A stretch of 52,514 bases of DNA from Erythrobacter sp. HI0063 (GCF_001635685.1 NZ_LWFF01000108.1:1-52514); one strand, 5' to 3'. Numbered from the stretch's first letter, positions 32,861-41,844 are shown. Numbers and translations: made by a program. Notes: generated from the letters alone by a model not told the origin.

Positions 32861-35607
32861 TGGTTGCATCGGTCTCGGCGCTGTCGAGTGCCGGTCAGGC
32901 GGCCAGCTATTATGAGGCCGACGATTACTACGCCGAAGGCGGCATGGCTCCGTCCGAATGGTTTGGCGAGTCAGCGGAGAAGCTGGGCCTGTCGGGTGAG
33001 GTTGATCGCGAGAAGTTTGCCGAATTATTGGAAGGGCGCGTTGCTGGACAGCAACTCGGCACCACCCGCGATGGCAAGGTCGAGCACAGGCCAGGCTGGG
33101 ACATCACCCTGTCCGCGCCCAAGTCGGTCTCGATCATGGCCGAGGTTGCCGGAGACAAGCGGCTGATCAAGGCGCATGGCGCGGCGGTGAAAGTGGCGCT
33201 TGCCCATGTCGAAAAGCACATGGCGGCAACGCGGATCAGGCAGGGCGGCGAGGTTCGGCGCGAGGCGACAGGCAATCTAGCCATCGCCACCTTCCGCCAT
33301 GCCACGAGCAGGGCACAGGACCCACAGCTGCACACCCACGGCGTGATCATCAACGCGACGCAGGACAAGGACGGTAACTGGCGCAGCCTTGAGCCGCGCG
33401 CCTTCTACCAGCTCCAGAAGGAGATCGGTGCGATCTACCGGCAGGAACTGGCGCACGGCGTTGCCGCCCTGGGATACAAGATCGAGGCCGGGAAAGATTC
33501 GCTGTTCGAGATCGCAGGGGTTCCGGAAAGGGCCATCGACGCGCTGAGCCAGCGCACAGCAGCTATCGATGCGCGGCTTGCCGAGCGCGGCACCAGTCGT
33601 GCGGAGGCGAGCGCTGCCGAAAAGCAGATTGCAGCGCTCGATACGCGGGAAGCCAAGACCAGTGCGCATCATCGCACCTTGCGCGCCGACTGGCGGGCAA
33701 CCGCCGATGCCAATGCTTTCGACAAGGCAGCGCGGGACAGGCTGATCGCTGAAGCGAGAGAGCGGGCCAAGAGCAGCGAAGCAACCGCCAGCCCGGAATT
33801 GCTGGCACGGCACGCGGTGGCCTGGGCCGCTGCCAAGCTGTCCGAACGCGAAGCGGTGTTTTCGGCCAGCACGCTGGCGCGCGAAGCCGGTGACTTCGCC
33901 TTCGGCAAGGCCGGGCACGGCACCATCAGTGCTGCGATTGCCGATGCCGGAAAGCGCGGCGAGCTTGTCCCGCGCACTTTCCTTGATCGGCGCGGGGCGG
34001 AGTTTGCCGGATTCACGACGCCGCAGGCCATCGACACCGAGCGAAGCATGCTTCGCCTGGAGGAAGCCGGACGCGGGATGGCGCAATCACTCGCCAGTCC
34101 GCTGGCAGCAGCGCGGACCATCGAACGCGCCGCGCGCCAATCGGCGCGCTCCGGTTATGCCTGGACCGAGGACCAGAAACGCGCGACCGCAGACTTGCTC
34201 ACTTCACGCGACCGCGTTGCCGCCGTCCAGGGTTATGCCGGGACCGCGAAGACCACCACAGTGCTCGCGACCTATGCGCGCGAGGCAAAGCGCCACGGGC
34301 TCGTTGTGACCGCGCTTGCGCCAACCGCATCGGCAGCAACCGTTCTCGGCGAAGCGCTCGGTCTGCGCGGAGACACCGTGGCGCGGCATTTGCTCGCGCC
34401 AGAGGCGAAGACAGCGGGCAAAGACGCAGTGTGGATCGTCGATGAAGCTTCGATGCTCTCGGCTCACGATATGGCGAAACTCATGACCCGCGCCGACAAG
34501 GCCGGAGCCCGACTCGTTCTGGTAGGTGACGTCAAACAGCTGGGATCGGTCGGCGCGGGGGCAGCCTTCGCGCAATTGCAGCAGGCTGGCATGGCGACCG
34601 CGAAACTTGCCGAGGTGGTCCGTCAGACCAATGCCGACACCCGCGAAGCCGTCATGGCCTCAATCGAAGGCCATGCAGGCAAGGTCTTGGCCTCGCTGGA
34701 GCGTGGCGGCGGTAGGGTTATCGAGGAGACTACGCCGGATGAGCGCCTTGGAGCGATGGCCCGGCACTATCTCGCCTTGTCACCTGCAGAGCGCGCACGA
34801 ACGCTGGTGATCGAGCCATCGCGAGAAGGCGGGGACAGGCTCACCGGCATGATCCGAGCAGAACTGACCCAGCGCGGTGAGCTTTCAGCGGAAGCCGTGC
34901 GTTTCGAGGCGCTAGAGGTGAAAGGTCTCACCCGCGCCGAAGTGCACGAGGCAGCAAGCTATGCCATCGGCGATATCGTCCGGTTCAGCCGCGACTATGC
35001 CGCCAAGGGCGTGCGCCGGGGCGAGAGCTTCGCTATTTCCGCTGTCGATCCCGAGCGCGGGCGCATTGCTTTGGAAGGCCGTAATGGCCGGTCGCTGGAC
35101 TGGCATCCCCGGCAATGGGGCGCTGGCAAGTCCGAGGTGTTCGAGCCGAAACCGATGGAGCTCCGCACCGGCGACCACGTGCAGTTCACCCGCAACGACC
35201 GCGATACGGGACGGGTCAATGGCCTTGGCGGTGCCGTTACCCGCATCGATTCCGACCGTGGCCGGGCAACGGTAAAGCTCGCCAACGGACGCGAGCAGCG
35301 GCTCGACCTCTCCAATCCTCGCGACACCCATTTGCGCCACGCCTATGTCCAGACAGCCCATGCCGCGCAGGGCCAGACCGCCGAGCGGGTCCTGATCCAT
35401 GCCGACAGCCGGTCCACCAATCTGGTCGACCAGAAGATGCTCTATGTCGCGCTATCGCGCGCCAAGGCCGAGGCCGTGGTTGTGACCGACGACAAGGACA
35501 GGCTTGTCCGTGCGATTTACGAACGCGCGGGCGAGAAGCAGACGGCCCTGACCGCGAGCCCTCCCGAGGCCGTCAAATCAAAGGAAATGGGTGCAGGGTT
35601 GGGGTAA
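32860..35607 (+). CDS. MobF-family relaxase-helicase (TrwC/TraI-like)
   Basis: A 915-residue conjugative relaxase. ATG 32860 overlaps the coupling-protein stop and places the catalytic tyrosine clusters near the N-terminus (SYYEADDYY, Tyr17/18 and Tyr23/24), as in TrwC. The HUH metal motif is in DPQLHTHGVIIN (about residue 150-165), and SAPKSVSIMA is a TrwC signature. The C-terminal half is a RecD-like helicase with GYAGTAKT (458-465), IVDEASMLS, VGDVKQLGSVGAG, and YVQTAHAAQGQT. The Walker A has Ala where Gly normally precedes Lys. It nicks oriT and unwinds DNA during transfer. Confidence 0.95.
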   Translation: MVASVSALSSAGQAASYYEADDYYAEGGMAPSEWFGESAEKLGLSGEVDREKFAELLEGRVAGQQLGTTRDGKVEHRPGWDITLSAPKSVSIMAEVAGDKRLIKAHGAAVKVALAHVEKHMAATRIRQGGEVRREATGNLAIATFRHATSRAQDPQLHTHGVIINATQDKDGNWRSLEPRAFYQLQKEIGAIYRQELAHGVAALGYKIEAGKDSLFEIAGVPERAIDALSQRTAAIDARLAERGTSRAEASAAEKQIAALDTREAKTSAHHRTLRADWRATADANAFDKAARDRLIAEARERAKSSEATASPELLARHAVAWAAAKLSEREAVFSASTLAREAGDFAFGKAGHGTISAAIADAGKRGELVPRTFLDRRGAEFAGFTTPQAIDTERSMLRLEEAGRGMAQSLASPLAAARTIERAARQSARSGYAWTEDQKRATADLLTSRDRVAAVQGYAGTAKTTTVLATYAREAKRHGLVVTALAPTASAATVLGEALGLRGDTVARHLLAPEAKTAGKDAVWIVDEASMLSAHDMAKLMTRADKAGARLVLVGDVKQLGSVGAGAAFAQLQQAGMATAKLAEVVRQTNADTREAVMASIEGHAGKVLASLERGGGRVIEETTPDERLGAMARHYLALSPAERARTLVIEPSREGGDRLTGMIRAELTQRGELSAEAVRFEALEVKGLTRAEVHEAASYAIGDIVRFSRDYAAKGVRRGESFAISAVDPERGRIALEGRNGRSLDWHPRQWGAGKSEVFEPKPMELRTGDHVQFTRNDRDTGRVNGLGGAVTRIDSDRGRATVKLANGREQRLDLSNPRDTHLRHAYVQTAHAAQGQTAERVLIHADSRSTNLVDQKMLYVALSRAKAEAVVVTDDKDRLVRAIYERAGEKQTALTASPPEAVKSKEMGAGLG

Positions 35608-35655
35608 TTGATCGCCTCGCCTATCGAATGGTCAATTGCGAATCTATCCACAAGA

Positions 35656-36099
35656 ATGACCGACACACGATCGCCAGAACAACGACGGCGCATTATGCAA
35701 TCCGTCAAAGCTAAGAACACCGGCCCTGAGTGGACGGTGAGACGTCTCCTATTTGCAATGGGATATCGATATCGCCTGCATTACAAGAAACTCCCCGGGA
35801 AGCCAGACATCGCCATGCCGGGGCGCCGCAAAGCCATCTTCGTGCATGGTTGCTTCTGGCATGGTCACGATTGCTCTAAGGGTCAGCTCCCCAAATCGCG
35901 CCTCGATTATTGGCAACCGAAGATTGCAGCCACTAGAGAAAGGGACGCACGAAACCTTCGCTCACTCCATGAAAGCGGATGGGAAACGCTTGTCCTATGG
36001 CAGTGCGAGTTGGCTGATCGAAACGGATTGGTCGCCAAACTCGAATCTTTCGTGGAAGGCTCGCAATTCGGGCGCGACAAAACAAGAACACGGACCTAA
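35656..36099 (+). CDS. vsr: Very short patch repair endonuclease (Vsr)
   Basis: A 147-residue Vsr endonuclease. ATG 35656 gives MTDTRSPEQRRRIMQSVKAK, the family start. With this numbering Asp51, His64 and His69 coincide with the catalytic residues of E. coli Vsr, and Cys66, His71, Cys73 and Cys117 with its zinc ligands. Vsr nicks T:G mismatches produced by deamination of 5-methylcytosine and is normally encoded beside its cytosine methyltransferase, as here (4 bp before it). GC content drops clearly from this gene onward, suggesting a separate origin from the mobilisation genes. Confidence 0.95.
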   Translation: MTDTRSPEQRRRIMQSVKAKNTGPEWTVRRLLFAMGYRYRLHYKKLPGKPDIAMPGRRKAIFVHGCFWHGHDCSKGQLPKSRLDYWQPKIAATRERDARNLRSLHESGWETLVLWQCELADRNGLVAKLESFVEGSQFGRDKTRTRT

Positions 36100-36102
36100 G
36101 AT

Positions 36103-37485
36103 ATGAGTATGTCGAACGCCTCATCCATCATGAAATTTGAGTCCGGTCGCTCGAAGAGACCGCTTGCTATCGATCTCTTTGCAGGAGCAGGAGGGATGAG
36201 TTTAGGTTTCGAGCAGGCGGGTTTCGATGTTGTCGCAGCCGTCGAAATCGACCCAATCCATTGCGCCACGCATGAGTTCAATTTCCCCGAAACAACGGTC
36301 ATTCCCGAGTCTGTCGCATCTCTTTCGGGGGACGATATCAGGAAGGCTGCAGGTATCGGTGGTGCTCCCATTGCGTGCGTCTTCGGAGGTCCACCGTGCC
36401 AAGGGTTTTCCCTGATCGGCCATAGAGTACTCGACGATCCTCGGAACAATTTGGTGAAAGATTTCGTCAGGATTGTCGCCGAACTGGACGCTGACACATT
36501 CGTTTTCGAGAACGTCAAGGGGCTAACGGTCGGAAAGCACAAAGCGTTTCTCGAAGAACTTGTTTATGAATTTGAAGCTCACGGATACGCTGTCCAACGT
36601 CCATGGCACGTATTGAACGCTGACAACTTTGGGGTGCCTCAACATCGTGAACGCCTAATTCTGCTTGGCGCAAAAACCGGCAGACCACTTCCCGAATACC
36701 CAGAACCCTCGTCATCCCCTGCCGATGGGAAAAAGGCAGTTCCTAATTTGCCCCTTGGTCCAACCTGCGAAGATGCGATTGGCGACCTACCAAATGCTGA
36801 GCGTTTCAATTCGCTCGTAGATAGCGATTGCGTCAAAACCTCGGACTTCAGAGAACCCTCGCTGTATGCTGCCGAGCTACGGTGCATGACGAATGAAGCT
36901 TGGCATTTTGGTTACGTACGAGATTGGGATCCGAGCATTCTGACATCAAGCATTCGGACATCTCATACGGATATCTCCAGACGCCGTTTTTCTGAGACAG
37001 TGCCAGGTACTGTCGAACCCATCAGTCGCTTCTTCAAGTTGGCACCGGATGGCTTATCGAACACCTTACGCGCCGGAACGGATGGATCGCGCGGTGCATT
37101 CACAAGCCCTAGACCAATCCATTTCAAGCATGATCGCTGCATAACCGTCCGGGAGATGGCTCGCTTGCATGGCTTCCCCGATTGGTTCCGCTTCCATTCG
37201 ACGAAGTGGCATGGAGCAAGGCAGATTGGAAATGCAGTTCCGCCGCCGCTCGCACGCGCCGTGGCAAGCAGCATTCTAAACTCAATTGGAATTGAGCCGA
37301 GCCGTCCAATTAGGACCCTTAAACTTGGCAATCCCGATTTGCTTTACTTGGAGCTATCGAAAGCGGCGGCTTACTTCGACGTTGACACCCCACCTTCTCG
37401 GCGGGACCGAAAGAGCGGCGCTAAGAAGCGTAAGCAGGCCGAGATCGAGCGCGAGCGTCTCTCCGGGAACCCCAATTATGCCTAA
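36103..37485 (+). CDS. DNA (cytosine-5)-methyltransferase
   Basis: A 460-residue C5-methyltransferase. Motif I is LAIDLFAGAGGMSLGFEQAG (about 21-40), motif IV FGGPPCQGFS with catalytic Cys99, motif VI FENVKGL, motif VIII QHRERLILLGA, a variable target-recognition region of about 150 residues, and motifs IX/X RQIGNAVPPPLA. It would protect host DNA at the site cut by the adjacent candidate nuclease. It overlaps the latter gene by 8 bp. The target sequence cannot be read from the protein. Confidence 0.96.
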   Translation: MSMSNASSIMKFESGRSKRPLAIDLFAGAGGMSLGFEQAGFDVVAAVEIDPIHCATHEFNFPETTVIPESVASLSGDDIRKAAGIGGAPIACVFGGPPCQGFSLIGHRVLDDPRNNLVKDFVRIVAELDADTFVFENVKGLTVGKHKAFLEELVYEFEAHGYAVQRPWHVLNADNFGVPQHRERLILLGAKTGRPLPEYPEPSSSPADGKKAVPNLPLGPTCEDAIGDLPNAERFNSLVDSDCVKTSDFREPSLYAAELRCMTNEAWHFGYVRDWDPSILTSSIRTSHTDISRRRFSETVPGTVEPISRFFKLAPDGLSNTLRAGTDGSRGAFTSPRPIHFKHDRCITVREMARLHGFPDWFRFHSTKWHGARQIGNAVPPPLARAVASSILNSIGIEPSRPIRTLKLGNPDLLYLELSKAAAYFDVDTPPSRRDRKSGAKKRKQAEIERERLSGNPNYA

Positions 37486-38281
37486 GAAACCAAGCAGGCA
37501 AAGTCAGATTGTAAAAGCTGTATTTTTTGACCGATTTGAGAAGGGCGAGACGTCAGTCTTTTTCTCTAGGCAAGACTTGTTCGATGCCTGCACCAAACAT
37601 GACATTGAACCGCTCAAAAACATGGGAGACGGCGCGTTATATTCCTATCGGTATCGAACCAAACTCCCGAAAGAAATCCTAGAAACACAGCCCGAAGGTA
37701 AGGAGTGGGTGATACTCGGTCGAGGTATTTCGCAATACGAATTTCGCTTGGTTTCGGCCAGCAACATCTTGCCGAACGAAAACCTCCTCTCGACGAAGAT
37801 TCCAGACTCTACGCCCGAGATGATCAAGCGCTATGCATTCTCCGACGAGCAAGCACTTCTCGCGCGTGTCCGCTATAATCGGTTGGCTGATATTTTCTTC
37901 GGAATCACGACTTACTCGCTGCAGAACCATCTCAGGACGACTGTTGAGTCGATTGGACAGATCGAAATCGATGAGATCTATGTGGGCGTCGATAAGGACG
38001 GTCGTCACTTCATCATTCCAGCACAGGCCAAGGTCGGGAATGATAAGATAGGCTATGCTCAGCTGTTTCAAGACCTCGCCTACTGCCAGGCGAAATACCC
38101 AAATTTGGTTTGCCGCGCTTTGGCTGCAAAGTTCATGAGTGAAGGTGTGATCGCACTTTTCGAACTCACAATTTCAGGAGACTCGGTCAGGATTGTCCAA
38201 GAGAAGCACTACAAGCTGGTGCCCGAAGGCGATATCACCGAGACTGAATTGCAAGAGTACAATCGGAGGGCTAGCGCCTAA
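37478..38281 (+). CDS. Probable PD-(D/E)XK restriction endonuclease
   Basis: A 267-residue protein whose ATG 37478 lies inside the methyltransferase 3' end. The segment EIDEIYVGVDKDGRHFIIPA followed by QAKVGNDKIG (about residues 163-192) looks like a PD-(D/E)XK core: acidic residues before a beta-hairpin, then a Q-x-K in place of D/E-x-K (Gln183, Lys185), and a downstream glutamine (YAQLFQDL). The N-terminal half (VFFSRQDLFDACTKHDIEPL) could be a DNA-reading winged domain. Position directly after Vsr and the methyltransferase makes a cognate restriction enzyme the natural reading. No homologous named enzyme is recognised. Confidence 0.72.
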   Translation: MPKKPSRQSQIVKAVFFDRFEKGETSVFFSRQDLFDACTKHDIEPLKNMGDGALYSYRYRTKLPKEILETQPEGKEWVILGRGISQYEFRLVSASNILPNENLLSTKIPDSTPEMIKRYAFSDEQALLARVRYNRLADIFFGITTYSLQNHLRTTVESIGQIEIDEIYVGVDKDGRHFIIPAQAKVGNDKIGYAQLFQDLAYCQAKYPNLVCRALAAKFMSEGVIALFELTISGDSVRIVQEKHYKLVPEGDITETELQEYNRRASA

Positions 38282-38299
38282 GTTCTCCGGCTGCGCTAG
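38271..38299. terminator. Hairpin between convergent genes
   Basis: CTAGCGC (38271-38277) and GCGCTAG (38293-38299) form a 7-bp inverted repeat spanning the two convergent stop codons. There is no clear T tract, so it is only a possible bidirectional transcription barrier. Confidence 0.35.
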
Positions 38300-39264
38300 A
38301 GCTCATACGACGCAAAATTCGGGAGATAGCGATAGAGCTGCGCGTAGTGATTTGTCTCCCTTTGGGGAATGGGGCCTCGATCAATTTCGGCATCATTCGG
38401 ACAAGGGAGACTTCGGTCCAAATGCCTCATTTCGCGGGGTGTAAGCATCGGGACGTTGATGCGAAGAGCCTCATCACCCTCTCGGAAGAATGCTAGCTCC
38501 CTGAAGCCTGCACCTTCGAACAACCCATTCTGCCCTTCATCCGTGAAGACACCGGCAATGGTAGTCATTTTTGCGCCGTCAGCATATTCGAAGGCCGCAA
38601 TATGGCGGAATTGCAGCCTTTGCCCCTGCCCACGCGCGGCGTTCACTTGCCGTAATCCCTCTTCGATTTCCAGGCGGATAATGCGACGAGAAGTGCTTGA
38701 TAACGTCCAACCTCGGAGATCGACCGGCTCCATTTCTGGAGGTGTGCGTGCATCGCCGAAAAACTGCTGAAACTTGGCGCGGTCGTCAATGTGAATAGGT
38801 TGCTCGTCAGGGTCTTGATTGTCGAAAAGTTTATGGGATTGCACAGAAACAATAAACGCCGTTCCCGGACTTGCCCTTGTTGCGACAGTTCTAACATCGT
38901 CGAGGATCGCGGGAGAAAGAGGGTCGTCATAGTCGAGCCAGACGATGGATCTTTGGTTCCAATCGAGCCCAGGCAACACATCTGTGGACTCGCCCATCCT
39001 AAGTTCGATTCCACGGTATGGGTTATTGAATTCGAAGCGAGCCTCATGCTCGAGTTCGCGCTCAATCGACACCATATGCTCAATACCGAGCGCGCGATGG
39101 AAAAGCACGCAATCTGAGAACCAGATCGAACCGAAGCCAATATATCGGTATGTCTCGAGCGAACCAAATACCTTCAGTCGCCCAAGCATTTCGCTGAGCA
39201 TCTTGCGCTCGGCGAATTTCGCCGGCCGCACAGAATAATCAATGAGTTGATAGCTAGCCGTCAT
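38296..39264 (-). CDS. Rossmann methyltransferase-like protein of a GHKL-linked defence unit
   Basis: A 322-residue protein with a SAM-methyltransferase-like pattern: TYRYIGFGSIWFSDCVLFHR (motif I-like glycine loop), HMVSIERE (acidic end of strand 2) and SIVWLDYDDPLSP (motif IV-like). RTVATRASPGTAFIVSVQSH follows as the next strand. The C-terminal half is unrecognised. It could methylate DNA, RNA or protein, or be a catalytically altered fold. Its ATG shares one base with the stop of the GHKL ATPase gene (TAATG), so the two are co-translated and almost certainly functional partners. It converges on the Vsr/methyltransferase/nuclease unit 15 bp away. Confidence 0.65.
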   Translation of the reverse strand: MTASYQLIDYSVRPAKFAERKMLSEMLGRLKVFGSLETYRYIGFGSIWFSDCVLFHRALGIEHMVSIERELEHEARFEFNNPYRGIELRMGESTDVLPGLDWNQRSIVWLDYDDPLSPAILDDVRTVATRASPGTAFIVSVQSHKLFDNQDPDEQPIHIDDRAKFQQFFGDARTPPEMEPVDLRGWTLSSTSRRIIRLEIEEGLRQVNAARGQGQRLQFRHIAAFEYADGAKMTTIAGVFTDEGQNGLFEGAGFRELAFFREGDEALRINVPMLTPREMRHLDRSLPCPNDAEIDRGPIPQRETNHYAQLYRYLPNFASYEL

Positions 39265-40607
39265 TACTCTTCTTCGCCTTCGGCTTGCTCTTTGTAGATG
39301 ATGTCGAAGGTCGTTTCGCCCACCGCCTTTGCACTTCCGACGCCCAAGGCCGTCATAAGGGAGCGAATCTTACTCGCCTCGCGCGAATACTGGATTTTGG
39401 TCATTTTCGGGCCTGGAGCACGAGGCGAAGTGTTCCACGAGAATGACCGCGACCCTTTGAATTTCTCAACTTCCTGTGCCTGCGTTTCACGGCTCAATGC
39501 TGAAAGTAATGGCGCTGCAGATCGTCCGTACTCCTCAATTTCCTCGTCGAGAGAATTGAGGAACTTGATGACTGTCCGAGTGTGATCCAACATTTTTGGG
39601 AATGTAGCCTGCCAGACAGCCGAAGATGTATCGAGACCCGTCTTCGTTGTGTTCCAAGGAAGCTTGCTGGACGATCTACAGTTGAAGAAGACCACGCCGC
39701 GAAAGCGAGCGTACTGATTGTGATATTTTGGAATGCCGACTTTTTGATCCGCCACCGAACCCCAGCCAGTCTGGTCCGAACGATCAGCCGATAGGATCAC
39801 GCGACCGTTGCAGACGATGTACCAGCCTGCCTCTGAGGGGATCGATTCAGATAGTCCGGCAACAATTCGGACGAGTATCGGGGCCTCGGTCTCTTCGTCG
39901 TAGGAAAACTCCTCTATCGCCGGATTGAACTTACCGCCCGTCCTAATCTTCAATTCGGTATTTGTGAGGTGGGTCTCATCGAACTCTATGGCGAGACCGG
40001 AGGCTAAAAACTGCCTTTGATGAGAGCGTATCATCTCAGAAAGTTGGCGCCTAAAATACTCTCCGCCAAACCGCGACGATACCTCTGGCCTTAGTTCTCG
40101 GACGATGATCCTTGTCCCGCAGTCCTCCAATGGGAATTCCTGATCTTCGATAATTTCGTCGAAGTCGAAAACCCATTCCGGGGCCTCCTCCCAATCATCG
40201 ACATTAACCGTCATCGACCACTTCTGATTCTGTGTCGTGGAATGGACTTCGAAGTACCGACCGAATTTAAACAGAGCCCGCTTCATTCCAACGCCAAACT
40301 GACCGATTGAGTAGTCAGTCGATTTCGCTTCGGATGGCCTGCCGAATCTGAAGGCATAATTTTGGGCAGTCGCTACGTCGAAACCGCCGCAGTTATCTTC
40401 GATTACAAACTCCTCATCGCTGAGACTGAGGGCTACCTGTAGTCCCGTGAAGTCCGGTTCATCGGCCGGGCGAAGGCGCTTCGCTCCGTCGATGCAGTTG
40501 TCGACAAGGTCGAGTATCGCTCGCTCGAGAGGTATGTCCTTCACCAACATATCGACAAAGAACGCCTTGGTAGGCATGGCATTGATATGTGGTTCTGCGC
40601 CGGCCAT
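39264..40607 (-). CDS. GHKL ATPase (MORC/MutL/Hsp90-like)
   Basis: A 447-residue GHKL-fold ATPase. The N box is ILDLVDNCIDGAKRL (about 31-45, Asn38 for Mg), the G1 box IEDNCGGFD (DxGxG-like with Cys-Gly), and the G2 box YSIGQFGVGMKRALFKFG. These features fit Hsp90/MORC-like ATPases rather than histidine kinases, as no dimerisation or receiver region is present. MutL/MORC-like ATPases are known to occur beside bacterial restriction-modification genes (Iyer, Abhiman and Aravind, 2008, cited from memory), where ATP-driven DNA clamping is proposed. The start follows GGGGGGA. It is the first gene of the minus-strand pair. Confidence 0.85.
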   Translation of the reverse strand: MAGAEPHINAMPTKAFFVDMLVKDIPLERAILDLVDNCIDGAKRLRPADEPDFTGLQVALSLSDEEFVIEDNCGGFDVATAQNYAFRFGRPSEAKSTDYSIGQFGVGMKRALFKFGRYFEVHSTTQNQKWSMTVNVDDWEEAPEWVFDFDEIIEDQEFPLEDCGTRIIVRELRPEVSSRFGGEYFRRQLSEMIRSHQRQFLASGLAIEFDETHLTNTELKIRTGGKFNPAIEEFSYDEETEAPILVRIVAGLSESIPSEAGWYIVCNGRVILSADRSDQTGWGSVADQKVGIPKYHNQYARFRGVVFFNCRSSSKLPWNTTKTGLDTSSAVWQATFPKMLDHTRTVIKFLNSLDEEIEEYGRSAAPLLSALSRETQAQEVEKFKGSRSFSWNTSPRAPGPKMTKIQYSREASKIRSLMTALGVGSAKAVGETTFDIIYKEQAEGEEE

Positions 40608-41233
40608 TTGTCCCCCCTCGCGGATCGCCTTATTTGGCCTACGGCCATTCGCTTAAGCTACCAATACGCCTAAACAATTCGGAATCCAGAGAGTATTCGT
40701 GTTGGGTCTCAATGCGGCAATGACTGCCATCCTTTGAGAAGGAGAACAAAGAGCTACCCTACCGGGCAACCCGCTCTATCCGCTGGCGCGGACCGGGCCT
40801 GTAGTCCCGTCCCATCCGGGTGACGATCAGGAGCAGTCTTAAGCGGAGCGGGAATTCCTGATGGACACGCTCTGTCCCGCGCATTCTGCGCTACTGAGGG
40901 CGCGGCATTCCTGAACTAACCCGCAGGCACTCTTGCCTCTCTCATTGCCGGACGCCCGCTGGCGCACTGATCGCGCGCGCAGGACCTCCGTCGGCTTCGC
41001 GCCGTTGCAAGGGTGCCGATCTTTCCGGATCGCCGGACGATCCTTGGCGGGAACACCAAGGGCTTTGCCCTCTCGTTCCCGAAACCGGAAATAGACGCCC
41101 CCGTGTGGCGGGCTTCGCCCGCTGGCCCGCGCCAGGGCATCGATTCCGGTTTTCCCTCCCCCTCCCATCCTCGCCGGAAGGCAGGCCGCATGCCGCGTGT
41201 CGGATGCGGCTTTCAGCCGAAGGAGGGCAGAAG
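40608..41233. other. 626-bp interval, no gene; possible regulatory or transfer DNA
   Basis: No convincing coding frame is present. The right half is GC-rich and contains short hairpins such as GCGGGC-TTC-GCCCGC (41108-41122). Similar GC-rich DNA precedes DUF3768 genes on alphaproteobacterial plasmids. An oriT could lie here or near the relaxase genes, but no nic motif can be recognised by eye. Confidence 0.4.
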
Positions 41234-41422
41234 ATGGGTGATCTGATCTTGAACTACCGGGCTTGCGGTGCCGAGTGCCGCGAGGACTGGTTGCGGATGC
41301 TGGCGATCGAGAACGGCTTGCCGTTCGGGACCGTGCGGCGACTGGCCGAGGAACTGGGTGAGCGCGAGGATTTTGGCGAGCTTGTTCACATCTGCGAATG
41401 CGGCGGGAGGGCGGTGCAATGA
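41234..41422 (+). CDS. Small plasmid-type protein paired with DUF3768
   Basis: A 62-residue protein starting at ATG 41234 after GGAGGG. It has a helix-rich pattern including WLRMLAIENGLPFGTVRRLA and ELGEREDFGELVHICE, which resembles the small conserved proteins usually found immediately before DUF3768 genes on alphaproteobacterial plasmids. Its stop overlaps the DUF3768 ATG (ATGA). Its role is unknown; a small DNA-binding regulator is conceivable. Confidence 0.7.
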   Translation: MGDLILNYRACGAECREDWLRMLAIENGLPFGTVRRLAEELGEREDFGELVHICECGGRAVQ

Positions 41423-41802
41423 CCGCTGGCATCCTTTCCCAAAGCGAGCGGATTGCCCGGCTCAATGACCTGGCGCGGCAGGCGATGGGCTTGGCTTGCG
41501 TTGCCCTTGCAACCGAAGGTTTCCGGGCATTGCCCGAGGCGGATCAGTCGCGAGTGCGCGAGCTGGTCGAGACCTTTGACGCCTTCACGCCGGACAACGA
41601 TCCTTATGGCGAACGCGATTTCGGGGCGATTTATCGAGACAGCGAAGGTCGCTGGACAACGACGCGACCGGCGAGGCCTGCCGAAACCGTGTTCTGGAAG
41701 ATTGATGCATACGACCGCGATTTGCAGTTTGGCAGCGAGGACCCGGCCAATCCTGCGGTTACCCGGAGGGTGCTAACCCTCATGCTCGCCAGCGAATATT
41801 GA
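41419..41802 (+). CDS. DUF3768 family protein
   Basis: A 127-residue protein with the full DUF3768 pattern: ETFDAFTPDNDPYGERDFG, FWKIDAYDRDLQFGSEDP and TRRVLTLMLASEY. The family is common on alphaproteobacterial plasmids and integrative elements and has no established function. It is translationally coupled to the small gene before it and convergent with the HNH nuclease gene, with a strong hairpin between them. Confidence 0.88.
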   Translation: MTAGILSQSERIARLNDLARQAMGLACVALATEGFRALPEADQSRVRELVETFDAFTPDNDPYGERDFGAIYRDSEGRWTTTRPARPAETVFWKIDAYDRDLQFGSEDPANPAVTRRVLTLMLASEY

Positions 41803-41816
41803 GGGGAGGCAGTCCG

Positions 41817-41844
41817 CGCGCCGCCTGACACGTCAGGCGGCGCG
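41817..41844. terminator. Strong 13-bp hairpin between convergent genes
   Basis: CGCGCCGCCTGAC and GTCAGGCGGCGCG form a perfect 13-bp inverted repeat with a 2-bp loop, covering the stop of the HNH gene and lying 15 bp after the DUF3768 stop. There is no T tract. It probably acts as a bidirectional terminator or transcript-end stabiliser. Confidence 0.6.

Noticed and set aside
36103-37485. Naming the methyltransferase Dcm.
   Set aside because: Vsr adjacency suggests a C5 enzyme, but the target-recognition region gives no evidence for the Dcm target sequence.
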